DNA of 64,000 bases from Neobacillus niacini (GTDB lineage: Bacteria > Bacillota > Bacilli > Bacillales > Cytobacillaceae), in the NCBI RefSeq assembly GCF_030817595.1, contig NZ_JAUSZN010000001.1:2550001-2614000 (forward strand). Reading direction: 5' to 3'. The translations under genes were made by a program, and so were the position numbers. The notes beneath the pieces were generated by a model. It ran no database searches. It was not told the DNA's origin and saw nothing but the letters and a program-made list of their open reading frames with translations. Shown in pieces: positions 27,038 through 35,684 of the stretch; the stretch's first letter is position 1, and each line of letters opens with the position of its first letter.

Positions 27038-27718
27038 TTAAAAAACAGTGTTTTCAGAAATCGATTTGATTTTTCCAGCAATAGGTAGATTGCTTTCTTT
27101 TAACCCTTCCGCAATTAGCCTTGCCATTTGATAGGCACCTTTTTTCGTAAAATGAGTAAAATCTGTTTCGTTTACTGATGCCATAAATAAAGTTAGTGCT
27201 TCATTATAACCAATGGTATCCAGTAGACTCAGACTTCTCTCCATTAAATCTATTAAAGTGACCATTTCCTCAGCGGCCACTTCTTTCATTGCAGCGCAAT
27301 AATCTGGAAAATCATTTACAAATTTCCCATCTTCTACGTGCAACCTCGCTGGCGGGGTTATTAAAACAGGAACCGCTTGATTATTTCTTGCTCCCTCAAC
27401 ATACATTTTTAAATATTGCTTATAGGTCTTAAAAGGTTCTGTATAACGTTCAGGTTTACTAATTGTTGAATCATTATGACCCATCTGTATGATTAAATAA
27501 TCACCGGCTACTATTTCTTTTAATATGCCAACTAATCGCCCTTCCTCAATAAATGTTTTCGAGCTCCGACCACCAATAGCGTGGTTCACTACTTTTATAT
27601 CCTTATTTAAAAAGGTATGCAGGAACTCTCCCCAGCCACCTTGATTTTTCTCACTAACATCATAGTCCTGCACGGTTGAGTCTGCTGCAAGAAAAATTCT
27701 AATAGGTTCATTACTCAT
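27038..27718 (-). CDS. rhgT: Rhamnogalacturonan acetylesterase, SGNH hydrolase (YesT/RhgT-like)
   Basis: SGNH esterase of 226 aa, close in size to B. subtilis YesT/RhgT (232). Catalytic Ser is in AADSTVQDY. Oxyanion residues are the Gly of GGRSSKTF and Asn of MGHNDS; the Asp-His pair is in DFTHFTKKG. There is no signal peptide. GGAGGGGG precedes the ATG. It is transcribed away from the secreted PL11 gene, so the 319-bp intergenic region is a divergent promoter region. It removes acetyl esters from RG-I oligomers. Confidence 0.9.
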   Translation of the reverse strand: MSNEPIRIFLAADSTVQDYDVSEKNQGGWGEFLHTFLNKDIKVVNHAIGGRSSKTFIEEGRLVGILKEIVAGDYLIIQMGHNDSTISKPERYTEPFKTYKQYLKMYVEGARNNQAVPVLITPPARLHVEDGKFVNDFPDYCAAMKEVAAEEMVTLIDLMERSLSLLDTIGYNEALTLFMASVNETDFTHFTKKGAYQMARLIAEGLKESNLPIAGKIKSISENTVF

Positions 27719-28037
27719 TTAATCATCCCCCTCCTAATCTAACTGAAATGTTATACCGTTATTTATTCAATTGCTATTAGACATTTTTGTGCTATCCATT
27801 TTCGTGATGGTATTTTTTTGCCTTGTTATCACAATTTTGCTAACTAGTCAAAAAGTGCGGATTTGGAGTCAGTGGTTCATAAAGACTATGAAAATAGGCA
27901 TATATCGCCGTTTTTTCGACTTGATAACACTGTTTTTTTTAATAAAGGTACTGAAAATTAAATTTTGTATTCAGAGTATTTTAAATACAATTATTCTGTA
28001 AGCGCATTCAAACTTAAAAAGCAGGAGGGCGAAAAAT
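27719..28037. promoter_or_regulatory. Divergent control region between rhgT and secreted PL11 lyase
   Basis: 319 bp without a credible gene. Contents: an AraC-operator-like AGACATTTTTGTGC at 27779-27792 (61-74 bp from the rhgT start); an inverted repeat TTGTATT...AATACAA at about 27965-27990, which may overlap the PL11 promoter; and the cre-like site at 27996-28010. A 76-codon open frame here (27771-28001, +) is AT-rich and hydrophobic without a ribosome binding site, and is not accepted as a gene. Confidence 0.5.
27996..28010 (+). promoter_or_regulatory. cre (CcpA) site in front of secreted PL11 gene
   Basis: CTGTAAGCGCATTCA matches the relaxed cre consensus WTGNAANCGNWNNCW at all but the first position. 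It lies 28-42 bp upstream of the start codon, where CcpA would block or road-block transcription. Carbon catabolite repression of the secreted lyase is therefore likely. Confidence 0.55.
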
Positions 28038-30602
28038 TTGAAGAAAAGATTATTGTCTAAAAAAGTACTATCTACCGCTATTGTAATACCATTGCTTTTA
28101 TCAGGTGTTTCTGGTGTATCTGCTGGTGAATTGCAGAAAAACAAAGTTACTAGTAATCTCCCAGGAATCCAATTAGAGTATCTTGACAGAGGTTTAGTTG
28201 CTGCACCAACATCTCAGGGTGTATTTCTTAGCTGGAGATTATTAGCAAATGAAGTGAAAGGTTACTCTGAAACTGGGCTAACTGGCGTAAACTTCAATGT
28301 CTATCGTGATGGAAAACAAATTGCAACTGTTGAAGACAGCACAAACTTTGTCGATAAAGATGGTAATTCCGATTCTCGCTATTATGTTCGCTCCGTCTTA
28401 AACGGAAAGGAGCTTGATCAAAGTGCTTCTATATCACCTTGGAAGCAATCATATGTTGATTTAAAGCTTCAAAAGCCAGCTGATGGAGTGACTCCTGCAG
28501 GTGAAAATTACACCTATTCGGCAAACGATATGAGTGTTGGAGATGTTGATGGAGACGGGCAATATGAGTATTTTGTTAAGTGGGATCCTTCTAACTCTAA
28601 GGATGTTTCACAAAAAGGCTACACTGGTAACACGTATATTGACTGCTACAAATTTGATGGAACTCTACTATATCGAATTGACCTAGGCGTTAATATCCGC
28701 TCAGGAGCTCACTATACCCAATTCTTAGTTTATGATTTTGATGGTGACGGAAAATCAGAAATTATGTTCAAAACCGCTCCTGGTACAAATGTGATTAAAT
28801 TCAATAAAGCCGGAAATATTACCTCTGAAAAATATATTACGATGCCTCAAAAAGACATTGACGCTGGATATAGTAATCAAGATGATTACCGGATGAGCCG
28901 AGAAGATTACTATAATCATGTTGTGAAAATGTTTATGGGTTGGAGTGAGCATGAAGAAGTAATCAAAGGAAACTGGCCAAGTACCCTTGAGGAAGCATTT
29001 GGTATCGAAAAAAAATATTCCTATCCTTTATCAAAAGAGGATGCAATAAGCTTAACCGATTACTTTATGGATGTTTACGCACCTAAAAGAAGTGGAAACA
29101 ATAAATTAAGAGAATTTGAGGGCTTTATTTTAGAAGGACCAGAATATTTGACTGTTTTTAATGGTGAAACAGGCGAAGAAATGGATACGATTGATTACAA
29201 CCCAGGACGTCATGACGATGGTCTGATGTGGGGTGATTATGCAATGGCAAGAATTGAGCCTGGCAACCGTGTCGATCGTTTCCTTGCAAATGTTGCCTAT
29301 CTTGATGGTGATAAACCATATGCTGTGTTTGCACGGGGATATTATACAAGATCCAATCTCGTTACATATAGCTGGGATGGGGAAAACCTTAAGGAAAATT
29401 GGGCCATTGACAGCGGTTGGACACCAATGACCAATCCATTTAATGATGGTCCTCATGGCAGAGACGGTACTGATCCGGAATATGGCACACTCACCACACA
29501 AGGTGCACATTCCCTGAGTGCTGCAGATGTTGATGGTGACGGCAAACAAGAAATCGTTTACGGCAGTGCCACCATTGATGATGATGGCTCTTTATTATAC
29601 AGTTCAATGGATAAAATGCCTGAACAAAGCGCAGCACCTGGCACGACTGCCAGACTTGGGCATGGAGATGCTGTGCATGTTACAGATATCGATCCAAGCA
29701 GGCCAGGAATGGAAATATTTATGGTCCACGAAGGTGCCGCATGGGCTCCATATGGCTATTCATTACGGGATGCCAAAACAGGTGAAATTATTTATGGCGG
29801 ATATACTGGCAAAGATACTGGACGCGGTATGGTCGGAGATGTAGATCCATCCAAACCTGGTTTAGAAACATGGGCCGTTGGACTATGGACTGCAGCCGGA
29901 GAAAGGATTTCTACTTCTGCTCCAGGTACAAATATGAATATTAAATGGGCTACAGATATGACCACACAGATTGTGAATGGTTCGGGCAATGGAACGACTA
30001 CCATAGATGACTGGAAAAAAGGCAGAGTCCTTACTGCTACAGATACTAGAACCAATAATGGTACAAAAGGTAACCCAAGTTTAGTTGCAGATATATTTGG
30101 GGACTGGAGAGAAGAACTTTTAGTAAGAACTGCGGATAGTTCAGCCATTCGTATTTACACGAGTACTGAGGTAACAAACCACAAATTGTATACGTTAATG
30201 CACGACGCTCAATATCGTGCTGAAGTAGCAAGACAAAGTACAGCCTATAATCAGCCATCCTATACAAGCTTCTACTTTGGTTCGGATACGAATTGGGCAA
30301 ATGTCCCTCTTCCAAGCTTTTCAACACCTGGTGTCTTGTCAGTATTAGAAGAAGCAATGTCTGAATATCTGGCCAATGGAGAATTGACTGGACCGTTAGT
30401 TCCCAAATTAGAAAATTCACTCAGACAGGCAGAGCATCACTTGGAAAAAGGTTCTGTAGTCCAGGCATTGAAATTTATTGAGGAATACCAATCTGAAATT
30501 AACCATAGCCGAAACACAGGTAACATTTCTGAAAATGCAAGATTAAACCTTTCACATAAGGCTGAATTATTAATCAGTATGTGGGAAAGAATAAATGATT
30601 AA
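28038..30602 (+). CDS. yesW: Secreted rhamnogalacturonan lyase, PL11 (YesW-like, long form)
   Basis: Extracellular PL11 lyase of 854 aa, the only plus-strand gene of the pectin locus. The start is TTG with GGAGGG 8 bases upstream. A classical signal peptide (KKR followed by a hydrophobic run ending VSAG) covers about residues 1-30. The core matches PL11 (VGDVDGDGQYEYFVKWDPS, AHYTQFLVYDFDGDG, PGNRVDRFLANVAYLDG). Compared with the intracellular paralogue it has an insertion of roughly 100 residues between SEIMFKTAPGT and EGFILEGPEYLTVF, and a C-terminal helical extension of about 100 residues with EKGSVVQALKFIEEYQ-type heptads. It should start RG-I degradation outside the cell. Confidence 0.92.
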   Translation: MKKRLLSKKVLSTAIVIPLLLSGVSGVSAGELQKNKVTSNLPGIQLEYLDRGLVAAPTSQGVFLSWRLLANEVKGYSETGLTGVNFNVYRDGKQIATVEDSTNFVDKDGNSDSRYYVRSVLNGKELDQSASISPWKQSYVDLKLQKPADGVTPAGENYTYSANDMSVGDVDGDGQYEYFVKWDPSNSKDVSQKGYTGNTYIDCYKFDGTLLYRIDLGVNIRSGAHYTQFLVYDFDGDGKSEIMFKTAPGTNVIKFNKAGNITSEKYITMPQKDIDAGYSNQDDYRMSREDYYNHVVKMFMGWSEHEEVIKGNWPSTLEEAFGIEKKYSYPLSKEDAISLTDYFMDVYAPKRSGNNKLREFEGFILEGPEYLTVFNGETGEEMDTIDYNPGRHDDGLMWGDYAMARIEPGNRVDRFLANVAYLDGDKPYAVFARGYYTRSNLVTYSWDGENLKENWAIDSGWTPMTNPFNDGPHGRDGTDPEYGTLTTQGAHSLSAADVDGDGKQEIVYGSATIDDDGSLLYSSMDKMPEQSAAPGTTARLGHGDAVHVTDIDPSRPGMEIFMVHEGAAWAPYGYSLRDAKTGEIIYGGYTGKDTGRGMVGDVDPSKPGLETWAVGLWTAAGERISTSAPGTNMNIKWATDMTTQIVNGSGNGTTTIDDWKKGRVLTATDTRTNNGTKGNPSLVADIFGDWREELLVRTADSSAIRIYTSTEVTNHKLYTLMHDAQYRAEVARQSTAYNQPSYTSFYFGSDTNWANVPLPSFSTPGVLSVLEEAMSEYLANGELTGPLVPKLENSLRQAEHHLEKGSVVQALKFIEEYQSEINHSRNTGNISENARLNLSHKAELLISMWERIND

Positions 30603-30676
30603 TTATACATCCTTGGTGTGATGAGTATTGGAGACATTATCAAACGGTGGTCTTAAAAATAGATAAAACACTTCTT

Positions 30677-30711
30677 GCCCGAAAGAATCCTATTTCTTTT
30701 GGGCCTCTTTT
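30677..30711 (+). terminator. Terminator after secreted PL11 gene
   Basis: GCCCGAAAGAA pairs with TTCTTTTGGGC (one mismatch), followed by CTCTTTTAT on the plus strand. Confidence 0.75.
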
Positions 30712-30791
30712 ATAAACTTGGAAGCGAGTATCGGCATAAGAGTTTGCTTTTCGGTTAAAATGATGAAGAAACTTTAGATGGAGGAACCAAC

Positions 30792-31178
30792 ATGAATGAT
30801 CATCTCACGGAAAAAGAGGTACATAAGATTATTGAAAGAAGAAGCACGGGTAAAACAAGCTTCGGTGAATTTTTGGAGGAATTATCTCAAATTGGGGTCA
30901 TTCAGTACGATATTAATGTAGCTACAGGTGAAGCCACATACAAGGGCGAGCACTCAGAGGTAAAAACAGACCCTCAAGTTCAATTTGTCATTTCAAATGA
31001 TTTTAATAGAAACCAGGCATTAAAAGCAATCGCCAGCATTGCTCTTCCCTTTTTAGACTTTCTAAGAGAGCTGGCTGCCGCAGGAGTTACAACCTATAAC
31101 GTAAATATTATCGAGAAAACGGCCACGTACGTTGGTATCAAGGGTGCCCCAATAGTAGAACCGTTGCAGCAATCTTAA
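30792..31178 (+). CDS. DUF1398 family protein
   Basis: Small cytoplasmic protein of 128 aa resembling the DUF1398 family (E. coli YbcV type). The two halves each contain a GVxxYxVNxxxxTATYxG-like motif (GVIQYDINVATGEATYKG and GVTTYNVNIIEKTATYVG), an internal repeat typical of the family. GGAGG precedes the ATG. Function unknown. It stands alone between convergent and divergent neighbours. Confidence 0.65.
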   Translation: MNDHLTEKEVHKIIERRSTGKTSFGEFLEELSQIGVIQYDINVATGEATYKGEHSEVKTDPQVQFVISNDFNRNQALKAIASIALPFLDFLRELAAAGVTTYNVNIIEKTATYVGIKGAPIVEPLQQS

Positions 31179-31202
31179 ATCCTCGCGTAGAATACATTAT
31201 AA

Positions 31203-31226
31203 GCGTTAATCCTTTTAGATTAACGC
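31203..31226. terminator. Hairpin between convergent genes
   Basis: Stem GCGTTAATC/GATTAACGC (31203-31211 and 31218-31226) lies between the convergent DUF1398 and Nudix genes. Neither side carries a good T tract, so termination efficiency is uncertain. Confidence 0.45.
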
Positions 31227-31238
31227 CCCTAATCCAAA

Positions 31239-31856
31239 TTAAATATGTTCTTTTATTTTTTCGAGAACGGTTCTGTAAAATTTATTTTGATGAGGTACGA
31301 ATTTTCCCCTTCCTACATGCTCTTCAAAATAAATTTTATTTCCGTCTTCTGTTACTGTAAATCCTGTTATCTTAATTATTTCACTTTTGCCAAACCAAAG
31401 TTCAGCAAATTCGTTAAGATCAACTTTTACAATTCCAGCCACTTCATCTTGAAGGATAAAATCGTCAAAGGATTTTTCACTTTTATAAAGGAAAGTGTGT
31501 GCAAATTCTTTATCTATAAAATCTTCTTCCATTACACAATAGTCAATGATTCCTAATGGAATTAAATCCTGAAAGTGGATATCAATCCCCACCTCTTCCT
31601 TAATCTCTCTTACACCATCCTCAACGGATTCGTCAGCCATTAGATGTCCAGCCGCCGTAATATCCAAAAGATTTGGATAGTCCTTTTTTGTTTTACTGCG
31701 GAGTTGTAAATAGAGATAATCCCTTTCCTGTTCTTTCCTAACAAACCAACAATGGAAAGTTTCGTGCCAATAGCCCAGTTTATGTACATCTTCACGTGAA
31801 GCAACGCCTATCGGATTCCTATTTTCATCAAATATTTTTAATTGTTCCGTTTCCAT
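31239..31856 (-). CDS. Nudix hydrolase, IPP-isomerase-like subfamily
   Basis: Nudix protein of about 205 aa. The Nudix box is GHLMADESVEDGVREIKEEVG, in the form with six residues before the RE pair that is usual in the isopentenyl-diphosphate-isomerase-like subfamily of Bacillus. An open frame extends 17 codons upstream, but the ATG at 31856 has AAGGGGG at good spacing and starts the conserved sequence METEQLKIFDEN. Likely a diphosphate hydrolase of unknown substrate. Confidence 0.85.
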   Translation of the reverse strand: METEQLKIFDENRNPIGVASREDVHKLGYWHETFHCWFVRKEQERDYLYLQLRSKTKKDYPNLLDITAAGHLMADESVEDGVREIKEEVGIDIHFQDLIPLGIIDYCVMEEDFIDKEFAHTFLYKSEKSFDDFILQDEVAGIVKVDLNEFAELWFGKSEIIKITGFTVTEDGNKIYFEEHVGRGKFVPHQNKFYRTVLEKIKEHI

Positions 31857-31940
31857 CCAATCTTCCCCCTTAACCTTACCCGTCAAGTGACTATAACCTA
31901 TAACCACTACATTTTATCACTATGTATATACCAGCCATTG

Positions 31941-31976
31941 AAAAAGAAAATGACCTGTGCCATTTCACAAGTCATT
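31941..31976 (-). terminator. Terminator after the FAH-family gene
   Basis: An 11-bp stem with one wobble (AATGACTTGTG/CACAGGTCATT on the minus strand), followed by TTTTCTTTTT. Confidence 0.8.
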
Positions 31977-32008
31977 GGGTGTAGCGTACACTCTGTTCAA
32001 TTTCTATG

Positions 32009-32878
32009 TTAGTCTTCTTTTTTCAATTTATTCAACAAGCTTCCAAGACCATCAATCTCACAAACTATCTCATCACCTGGTTTTAACCAGTTTTTCTCTT
32101 CCATTCCCATAATAACGCCCTCTGGTGTGCCTGTATAAATAACGTCACCTGGCTGAAGTGTCATAATTTGGGACAAATCACTAATCAGCTTAGCAGTAGA
32201 GAAAATCATATCTTCAGTGTTTGAATTTTGGCGCAGTTCACCATTCACCCAGCACTTTAAGTTTAAGTTTTGTGGATCAGGTACCTCATCTGCAGTCACG
32301 ATATAAGGACCGATTGGAGCAAATCCGTCGATGGCTTTTCCATAGAGCCATTGATGGCTGCGGAATTGAAGCTCACGTACAGACAGATCATTGCCAACGG
32401 CATAACCAAACACATAATCTAAAGCATTTTCAACAGAAACATTTTTTGCCTGTTTACCAATTATCGCTACTAATTCTACTTCGTAATCCACTTGTTCGGC
32501 CATTTTTGGCACCGGAATTTCCTCACGATGCCCAGAGAGACTATTGGCAAATTTAGCAAAATATATCGGTTTTTCAGGGATAGCAAGACCGGACTCTATA
32601 GCATGTTTACGGTAATTAGCTCCAACACATATGACCTTTCCCGCATTAGGAATTGCTGGTGCGAATTGAATAGTTTCTTCATTCAATTTCTCAGCGGATT
32701 TTGCAACTATTTTCGTTAACCCTTGTAATGCTTCATCCCCGCCTTCAATAACATCGAGCATTGTTTTTGGTGCAGCAATTCCTGTTTTCTCAGATATAGC
32801 TTGAACATCAATAATTCCATCTTCTGTTTTAATCCCTAGTTTTATACGTTTATTCTCATAGTAAGAAAGTATCTTCAT
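32009..32878 (-). CDS. Fumarylacetoacetate hydrolase (FAH) family protein
   Basis: FAH-superfamily enzyme of about 289 aa. The family metal-binding Glu and Asp residues are visible in DYEVELV and in the region VGNDLSVRELQ; the entry to the domain is VGANYRKHA, and SGDVIYTGTP-like TLQPGDVIYTGTPEG is typical. Members hydrolyse or decarboxylate 2,4-dioxo acids or isomerise dienoates. An ATG four codons upstream (32890) lacks spacing to a ribosome binding site; 32878 follows GGTGA. It is separated from the catabolic island by the YlmA-like gene but could supply a late step of ring catabolism. That link is inference. Confidence 0.82.
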   Translation of the reverse strand: MKILSYYENKRIKLGIKTEDGIIDVQAISEKTGIAAPKTMLDVIEGGDEALQGLTKIVAKSAEKLNEETIQFAPAIPNAGKVICVGANYRKHAIESGLAIPEKPIYFAKFANSLSGHREEIPVPKMAEQVDYEVELVAIIGKQAKNVSVENALDYVFGYAVGNDLSVRELQFRSHQWLYGKAIDGFAPIGPYIVTADEVPDPQNLNLKCWVNGELRQNSNTEDMIFSTAKLISDLSQIMTLQPGDVIYTGTPEGVIMGMEEKNWLKPGDEIVCEIDGLGSLLNKLKKED

Positions 32879-32988
32879 CTTATTCACCATCCTATTAACT
32901 TTATTTAATAGAAACTTTTACGATTCCCTTCTAGAGCAAACACTCTGTCTTTTAGGAATTTTCCAATAATTCATATTAAAAAGACATG

Positions 32989-33777
32989 CTAAACCTGCAT
33001 TTGTAATCTTGATACAAACGGTCGATTATTTTCCCAATTAACTTGCACAGGAAGTCCGAAAAATTGGGTAAGCTGTTCATTTGAAATCATTTCAATTGTC
33101 TTACCAGCGGCAAACACCTGTCCCTCTTTTAGTAATAAGGTTTTATTGAAAACAGGTACTATTTCTTCCACATGATGAGTCACATAAATAATTGTAGGAG
33201 CCGTGGAACTTTTAGCAATTTTTCCGATGGATTCTAATAACAACTCTCGTGCGATAAAATCCAATCCGTTCGTTGGCTCATCTAATATAAGTAACTTCGG
33301 GTCGGCCATTAATGCACGTGCAATGAGGACACGTTGTTTTTCCCCTTGGGAAAGCGTTTCATATCTTCTGTCTGCATAGTTCGTTGTTCCAAGCTGATCC
33401 ATTAAATTTACTGCTTTTGTTCTCATTTCTTCTGTTGGAGTTTCATAAAGACCGATGGATGCAAATGCACCACTTAGCACAACTTCAAAAGCAGTATCAC
33501 TTGGATAAAATTTTTCTTGAAGGGAAGCAGAAACAAAACCGATCTGCTTTCGTAATTTTTCGCCAAGGTAGGTCTTTCCAAATTCCATTCCCAGAACGGT
33601 AACCCTACCTTTAGTCGGGAAATAATAAGCATTTAACAAATTTAATATCGCGGTTTTCCCCGATCCATTTAAGCCAAATAGTACCCAATTGTCCTGCTTA
33701 TCAATTTGCCAATTAACATTTTCTAAAATCGATCTGCCTTCTCGGCGTAAGTTTACATCTTCAAGCTTTACCACCAT
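32989..33777 (-). CDS. ylmA: ABC transporter ATP-binding protein, YlmA-like
   Basis: ATPase of about 262 aa, close to B. subtilis YlmA (264). Walker A is GLNGSGKTAI, the signature LSQGEKQR, Walker B LLILDEPTNGLD and the H-loop VTHHVEE. The open frame runs 30 codons further upstream to 33867, but that part contains the etfA terminator and overlaps etfA; MVVKLEDVNLRREG at 33777 is the natural start. No permease is adjacent. The function of YlmA-type stand-alone ATPases is not settled. Confidence 0.83.
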   Translation of the reverse strand: MVVKLEDVNLRREGRSILENVNWQIDKQDNWVLFGLNGSGKTAILNLLNAYYFPTKGRVTVLGMEFGKTYLGEKLRKQIGFVSASLQEKFYPSDTAFEVVLSGAFASIGLYETPTEEMRTKAVNLMDQLGTTNYADRRYETLSQGEKQRVLIARALMADPKLLILDEPTNGLDFIARELLLESIGKIAKSSTAPTIIYVTHHVEEIVPVFNKTLLLKEGQVFAAGKTIEMISNEQLTQFFGLPVQVNWENNRPFVSRLQMQV

Positions 33778-33793
33778 ATCCTTAATCCCACCT

Positions 33794-33832
33794 TTAAAAA
33801 AGAAAATCCCCACCGTATTTCGGGTTGAGGAT
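33794..33832 (-). terminator. Terminator after etfA
   Basis: Imperfect stem ATCCTCAACC / GGTGGGGAT on the minus strand, then TTTTCTTTTTT. It lies between the etfA stop and the ylmA start. Confidence 0.65.
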
Positions 33833-33859
33833 GTCTTTATTATTTCATGCTGAAAAAGC

Positions 33860-34840
33860 TTAAACAAGTACCTTTTTTAGTTTTTCTGTTAGTGCTTGAA
33901 TAACACTTTTGTAGTCAGCAACGACACCAATATTGGCTCGTTTAAAGATAGGAGCTTCCGGATCAGTATTAATCGCGACAACTGTCTTGGCGTTTGTAAT
34001 TCCTGCAAGATGCTGACTGGCACCAGATATTCCAACTGCAATATAAAGATCTGGTGCAACGACTGCACCTGTCTGACCTACCTGGAGATTTGAAGGAACC
34101 CACCCGGCATCACATGCCGCCCGCGAAGCACCGACTGTACCTCCAAGTAAATTTGCAAGAACCTGTAATTCAGTAAAGCCTTCTGGTCCACCTAGGCCAC
34201 GGCCGCCTGAGATGATGATTCTGGCATCCTCCAGACTAATATCCGATAATGCGGCTTGAATTTTTACAACCAGCTTGGTAACAATCATCTCTTCTGAAGG
34301 GGCATAATCCACTTCAATAATCTCGCCTTTACTCGTTTCAACCGGCACATTCACGTCCTGGCTCTTTTGACGAATACCAACTACTACCTTCTGACGCGTA
34401 GTCGAGTATTCTCCGAACGCCTTATCTCCGTAAATAGGACGAATCCAGCTTACTTTGTCACTGTTAGCAGTATAGTCGACTACTTCGGTAATAGCTGAGG
34501 CACCAGCACGCGTAGCAAGTCTTCCTACTAAATCCTTACCAATCTTGTCGAAGGAGAGGATAAGGATGTCGGCTCCAGACTGCTCGAAAACAGTGTGGAT
34601 GCTATTAACAAACAGTTCAACATCATATTCTGCTAACAAAGGGTTAGAAATGGTGTATGCGATACTTGCCCCGCTGGCAATTGCTTCCCTAGCGCCTGCC
34701 TCAGCGAAAGGACCAAGAGTGACAGATCGAACTTCGCCTCCAGTGGAACTAGCCAAGCGTCTGCCAAAGGCAAGTGCTTCCTTTGCCCCTGAACTCAAGG
34801 AATCCCCCTGTTGATTTGCAAATACCAGAATTCTCGTCAT
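33860..34840 (-). CDS. etfA: Electron transfer flavoprotein, alpha subunit
   Basis: ETF alpha of 326 aa carrying FAD. The C-terminal FAD domain shows SGGRGLGGPEGF, GASRAACDAGWVPSNLQVGQTG, PDLYIAVGISGASQH and AINTDPEAPIF. AGGAGG precedes the ATG. It follows etfB by 13 bp. Being encoded inside a catabolic island with three FAD oxidoreductases, it is probably a pathway-dedicated electron acceptor for them or for an acyl-CoA-dehydrogenase-like step, passing electrons to the quinone pool. The partner is inferred. Confidence 0.94.
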   Translation of the reverse strand: MTRILVFANQQGDSLSSGAKEALAFGRRLASSTGGEVRSVTLGPFAEAGAREAIASGASIAYTISNPLLAEYDVELFVNSIHTVFEQSGADILILSFDKIGKDLVGRLATRAGASAITEVVDYTANSDKVSWIRPIYGDKAFGEYSTTRQKVVVGIRQKSQDVNVPVETSKGEIIEVDYAPSEEMIVTKLVVKIQAALSDISLEDARIIISGGRGLGGPEGFTELQVLANLLGGTVGASRAACDAGWVPSNLQVGQTGAVVAPDLYIAVGISGASQHLAGITNAKTVVAINTDPEAPIFKRANIGVVADYKSVIQALTEKLKKVLV

Positions 34841-34853
34841 AGTTGAATTCCTC

Positions 34854-35648
34854 CTATAAAATCTTGAGAGCCAAAAGCCTGTCAGCTAATTCGCTAGCAA
34901 GTTCTGCACCATCATCACCAGGCAGGACCTCACAAGCTACCTCCCTATTTAGGAGGTATGCCCGCTCGAGCTTAACACCTGGTTGACAGCACTCACGATC
35001 AAGATTAAGATCTTCTGATTCTAATAAATTAATAGGTTTGCTTCTCGCAAGTCTAATATCCTTGACCTTTGGAAGTCTAGGAACGTTTGTCTCAGAGCTG
35101 ATGATGGTAAATACAGCAGGAGTTGGAACACTGACTACCGCATATCCACCTTCGACTTCAACAGTCGCCTTTGCACTATTCTCTTCCACCTCAAGCTCTG
35201 AAACGAGTGTCACGCAAGGAATTCCTAGTTCCTCCGCCATAACAGGTCCAACGAGACCTTCCTCGATATCACTTGCTTGGTAACCTGTGAGCACAAGTTG
35301 TGCTCCACCTAAGGATGTAATGGTTTGTGCTAGAATATGGCCAACAGCCTGTCCGTCTAGATTCTCCCATTCTTCATCCCACACTCTTACTGCTGCATTT
35401 GCGGTAAAAGCTAATGCCCTGCGAAGTACCTCCTCCGATTCCTCATCCCCGAGACAAAGTGCGGTAACAGTAGCTCCAGGAACCTTGTCACGAAGTTGAA
35501 TTGCTAATTCAAGTGCATTCTCTGCAAATGAGTCCAGCACCAAATCAGTGTCACTATTCTCTGGACGATTCGTGTCGGGGTCTATTTTAAAATATTTCGG
35601 TGTAATTTCCGGATCTAGCACCTGTTTAAGGCAGACAACGATGTGCAT
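34854..35648 (-). CDS. etfB: Electron transfer flavoprotein, beta subunit
   Basis: ETF beta of about 264 aa starting MHIVVCLKQVLDPE, the usual family opening. The upstream extension MRGEIE is rejected because AGGTGA lies 8-9 bases before the ATG at 35648. Conserved segments are NALELAIQLRDK, LVLTGYQASDIEEGLVGPVMAEELGIP and EGGYAVVSVPTPAVFTI. It forms the heterodimer with EtfA. The gene lies 36 bp after the racemase-fold gene, suggesting a three-gene unit. Confidence 0.94.
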   Translation of the reverse strand: MHIVVCLKQVLDPEITPKYFKIDPDTNRPENSDTDLVLDSFAENALELAIQLRDKVPGATVTALCLGDEESEEVLRRALAFTANAAVRVWDEEWENLDGQAVGHILAQTITSLGGAQLVLTGYQASDIEEGLVGPVMAEELGIPCVTLVSELEVEENSAKATVEVEGGYAVVSVPTPAVFTIISSETNVPRLPKVKDIRLARSKPINLLESEDLNLDRECCQPGVKLERAYLLNREVACEVLPGDDGAELASELADRLLALKIL

Positions 35649-35684
35649 TTCAATTTCACCTCTCAATTTGTTAATATTTGCGTA

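Noticed and set aside
27771..28001. 76-codon hydrophobic open frame in the rhgT/PL11 gap
   Set aside because: AT-rich promoter region translated by chance; no ribosome binding site, and it covers a likely operator and cre site.
32989..33867. Longer start of the YlmA-like gene at 33867
   Set aside because: The extension contains the etfA terminator and overlaps the etfA 3' end; the family start is at 33777.
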